From positions 1 to 6,191 of the forward strand of contig JAQUOO010000070.1 in NCBI GenBank assembly GCA_028717055.1: 6,191 bases of DNA. Direction: 5' to 3'. The position numbers were made by a program, and so were the translations under genes. The notes under the pieces are model-generated. The model saw only the letters and a program-made list of their open reading frames with translations, did no database searches and had not been told where the DNA came from. Below, one piece after another: positions 4,838-6,191 of the stretch. Source of the stretch: Candidatus Omnitrophota bacterium. GTDB taxonomy: Bacteria; Omnitrophota; Gorgyraeia; Gygaellales; Profunditerraquicolaceae. Numbering within the stretch: position 1 is the stretch's first letter; the number at the start of each line of letters is the position of its first letter.

Positions 4838-5388
4838 TTCTCCCCCCTAGCTTTAGGAACAGCATTACCGCACATCTTTATGCCGGTATTCTTATGCAAA
4901 TCCGCCAGCCAGTCAGACATCGCCTGATATTCTTTCTGCCTGATAAGCTGCCACTTTATCTGCTGATACATCTTTTCATAGGGCTTATCAGCCTTAGCCT
5001 CCTTCAGCATAGCTTCATAAGCCTCTTTTACTTCCTTATCGCTAACAAATACCAAACCGGCTATCTCGTTATTCTTGCGGTCCAGCGCCAGCTTTAAAAG
5101 AGACTGCTCCCAAAACCTCTCAACCATCTTGAGAAAATTCCTGGTCTTGTCTAAGCCTTTTTTCTGGGCGTCTAACAGTATCAATTTGCGGTCAATCAGG
5201 ATATTCAGGAATTCCCTGCGGGATTCAGGAGTATCGTTACGGCCGTAAATAGAGGCCCTGAATTCCTCCTCGAATTCTTTTTCGGTAATTTCATAATTAC
5301 CGACCTTGGCCAGGATCTTCCCTTGCGGCTTGCCAGCGCAGCCTAAAATAAACAACCCGCACAATAAAATAACGGCGTATTTTCTCAT
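4834..5388 (-). CDS. SurA-N-like lipoprotein lacking the PPIase domain
   Basis: The 184-residue product starts with a lipoprotein signal (MRKYAVILLC core and lipobox I-L-G-C at C17), so it is predicted to be lipid-anchored at the periplasmic side. Residues 24-83 resemble the SurA N-terminal domain: KILAKVGNYEITEKEFEEEF, then RREFLNILIDRKLILLDAQKKGLDK. The C-terminal part (VSDKEVKEAYEAML ... YEKMYQQIKWQLIRQKEYQAMSDWLADLHKNTGIKM) resembles the SurA/PpiC C-terminal helical region. The parvulin PPIase domain normally inserted between these parts is absent; the bridge after AMLKEAKAD is too short. It therefore probably works as a chaperone or substrate-binding module only. The ATG at 5388 has a strong AAAGGAG 8 nt upstream and a TATAAT box above it. 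It is first in a three-gene overlapping unit (4 nt overlap with the HAMP gene). The family match is by pattern. Confidence 0.82.
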   Translation of the reverse strand: MRKYAVILLCGLFILGCAGKPQGKILAKVGNYEITEKEFEEEFRASIYGRNDTPESRREFLNILIDRKLILLDAQKKGLDKTRNFLKMVERFWEQSLLKLALDRKNNEIAGLVFVSDKEVKEAYEAMLKEAKADKPYEKMYQQIKWQLIRQKEYQAMSDWLADLHKNTGIKMCGNAVPKARGEK

Positions 5389-5395
5389 ACTACCG

Positions 5396-5402
5396 GCTCC
5401 TT
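5396..5402 (-). promoter_or_regulatory. Shine-Dalgarno of the SurA-N-like lipoprotein gene
   Basis: On the minus strand AAAGGAG is followed by 8 nt and then ATG at 5388. This is a strong, well-spaced ribosome site and fixes the start of the lipoprotein. Confidence 0.7.
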
Positions 5403-5420
5403 TCTCATCTGATTAAGAAA

Positions 5421-5449
5421 ATTATACTATAAATATCTTTGGTTTACTA
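5421..5449 (-). promoter_or_regulatory. Probable sigma70 promoter of the lipoprotein-HAMP-peptidase unit
   Basis: A perfect TATAAT (5426-5421) sits in the 81 nt gap upstream of the lipoprotein gene. At 17 nt spacing the -35 position reads TAGTAA (5449-5444), which matches TTGACA at only three of six bases, so the promoter may be moderate or may use an activator. The start would be near 5414, leaving a leader of about 25 nt. Confidence 0.5.
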
Positions 5450-5452
5450 GGG

Positions 5453-5477
5453 AAAACCGCCTCCTTAAGTTAAGGCG
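5453..5477 (-). terminator. Weak intrinsic terminator candidate after the AbiEii-like gene
   Basis: On the minus strand CGCCT (5477-5473) can pair with AGGCG (5462-5458), and GTTTT follows. An alternative inner stem CCTTA-ACT-TAAGG also exists. The stem is only five base pairs and the T-run is four, so termination would be inefficient. The hairpin begins within the last codon region and stop of the upstream gene. It is plausible because a TATAAT box for the next unit lies just below. Confidence 0.4.
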
Positions 5478-6191
5478 ACGGGATTAAAAGTTTCATTACG
5501 TTTTCCTGGGTAAAAATATTTAAGTCCGAAGGATTCTCCAGAAACTGTTCAACATCTTGCTTAATCTTTTTCCAATCCGCGCGCTCAACAACTTTACGAA
5601 TTAACCCTCTCCAGCTATCCTTATCGGGCAATTCGCCATTCCATTCTGTCTGCAGAAGAGCGTTTTTAAGCAGCGTGAAATTCGGTTCTATCCCCTTCCA
5701 TTTTGATAAATACCAGCCCAGGTCAAAATAGTCCCTTCCTTTGGCGTATTTCCTGTTTAGAAGCGCGTGCAGCTTTCCGGCAAATAATGAATTGATCTCA
5801 TAAGATAAAAACGAAATAGGAAAGTATTTATTTACAATCTGGGTCTCAATAACAGCTCCACGCGGAGGCTTATTATCAATTTCAATTTTAATAGAAAAGT
5901 TTTGGCTTTTTAAAGGGGAAAGCCCGGCTTCAAACATAAGCTTGGAAAATTTGACAAAAGCTGAATTTACGGTTTTCTTATCGTTATAGTTAAATGAAAC
6001 ATCGTATCCGGCTGCTGTAAGCTCCGACATAATTTTCTTAAGCAGAGCCTCGAACTTAACCGGCGCTCCCTGGGCCAAAGAAAAATCAAGATCCTCGGAG
6101 AATCTCGGCAGGCCGTGCAGGAACCTAAGCGCTGTCCCTCCTAAAAATGCGACTGAACGGAATACTCCTTCGTCATGCATCAGCCTTAAAG
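5470..6191 (-). CDS. AbiEii/AbiGii-type nucleotidyltransferase, 5' end beyond the window
   Basis: The visible part carries the nucleotidyltransferase fold of the AbiEii/AbiGii toxin family. Residues are numbered from the first in-window Met, at 6180. They show FLGGTALRF (12-20, the GG(T/S) nucleotide-binding motif), RFSEDLDFS (26-34, catalytic DxD at D30/D32), SIKIEID (96-102, likely third carboxylate E100 or D102) and GKLHALLNRKYAKGRDYFDL (135-154, conserved lysine and RD..D motif). These proteins transfer nucleotides, to tRNA in characterised members, and act as toxins in two-gene toxin-antitoxin or abortive-infection systems, usually with an AbiEi-type regulator. The frame stays open to the window edge (CTG AGG TTA precede the ATG), and family members usually have 20-40 residues before the GGT motif, so the true start is most likely upstream and this entry is partial. 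The antitoxin would be expected upstream, outside the window. The gene ends with a TAA at 5472 and is separated by 81 nt from the next unit. Confidence 0.87.
   Translation of the reverse strand, partial: LRLMHDEGVFRSVAFLGGTALRFLHGLPRFSEDLDFSLAQGAPVKFEALLKKIMSELTAAGYDVSFNYNDKKTVNSAFVKFSKLMFEAGLSPLKSQNFSIKIEIDNKPPRGAVIETQIVNKYFPISFLSYEINSLFAGKLHALLNRKYAKGRDYFDLGWYLSKWKGIEPNFTLLKNALLQTEWNGELPDKDSWRGLIRKVVERADWKKIKQDVEQFLENPSDLNIFTQENVMKLLIPSP

Noticed and set aside
5470..6180. The AbiEii-like gene as complete, starting at the ATG at 6180
   Set aside because: The frame is open to the window edge and the GGT motif would lie only 13 residues from the start, shorter than usual for the family. A start beyond the window is more likely.
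1..6191. CRISPR arrays, tRNAs, insertion sequences or long repeats
   Set aside because: No regularly spaced repeats, cloverleaf-like segments, transposase motifs or terminal inverted repeats were seen on either strand.

Overview
This window is a dense bacterial stretch of about 45% GC (estimated by eye). Every supported gene lies on the minus strand, so transcription runs from the right edge to the left edge. Genes are packed with 1-26 nt overlaps or very short gaps. The mix of DUF4416, a COG1313/PflX-type radical SAM protein, DUF2062, PilZ proteins and SurA-N-like lipoproteins fits a Gram-negative, diderm and probably anaerobic lineage. Candidatus Omnitrophota is my best guess, with Desulfobacterota- or Nitrospirota-like groups as alternatives. 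The taxonomy is inference only, since no rRNA or marker gene is present.

Right end (5470-6191): the 3' part of an AbiEii/AbiGii-type nucleotidyltransferase gene, whose start lies beyond the window. A weak hairpin with a short T-run follows it.

Middle unit (5388-3639): three genes for exported or membrane proteins, each overlapping the next by 1-4 nt. They are a SurA-N-like lipoprotein without the PPIase domain, a two-TM HAMP protein without an output domain, and a secreted HEXXH (gluzincin-like) putative peptidase. A perfect TATAAT box and a strong Shine-Dalgarno precede the first gene.

Left unit (3550 to the left edge): eight genes starting at a near-consensus sigma70 promoter (TTGACA-17 nt-TATAGT at 3625-3597). 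The order is PilZ protein, small CxxC/CxxxC zinc-finger protein, second PilZ protein, DUF4416, PflX-like radical SAM, DUF2062 membrane protein, secreted beta-sandwich-like protein, and a DUF4239 membrane protein truncated by the window edge. Two PilZ proteins with intact c-di-GMP motifs flank the zinc-finger gene, which suggests (inference) a c-di-GMP-responsive module acting on surface, motility or envelope functions. The downstream genes look like conserved housekeeping or envelope genes read by the same transcript.

I found no tRNA, rRNA, CRISPR array, insertion sequence or long repeat. No gene-free stretch exceeds about 90 nt. Nothing here is clearly a new defence or mobile system. The most interesting items are the PilZ-zinc-finger-PilZ cassette with its structured leader and the compact periplasm-facing three-gene unit.
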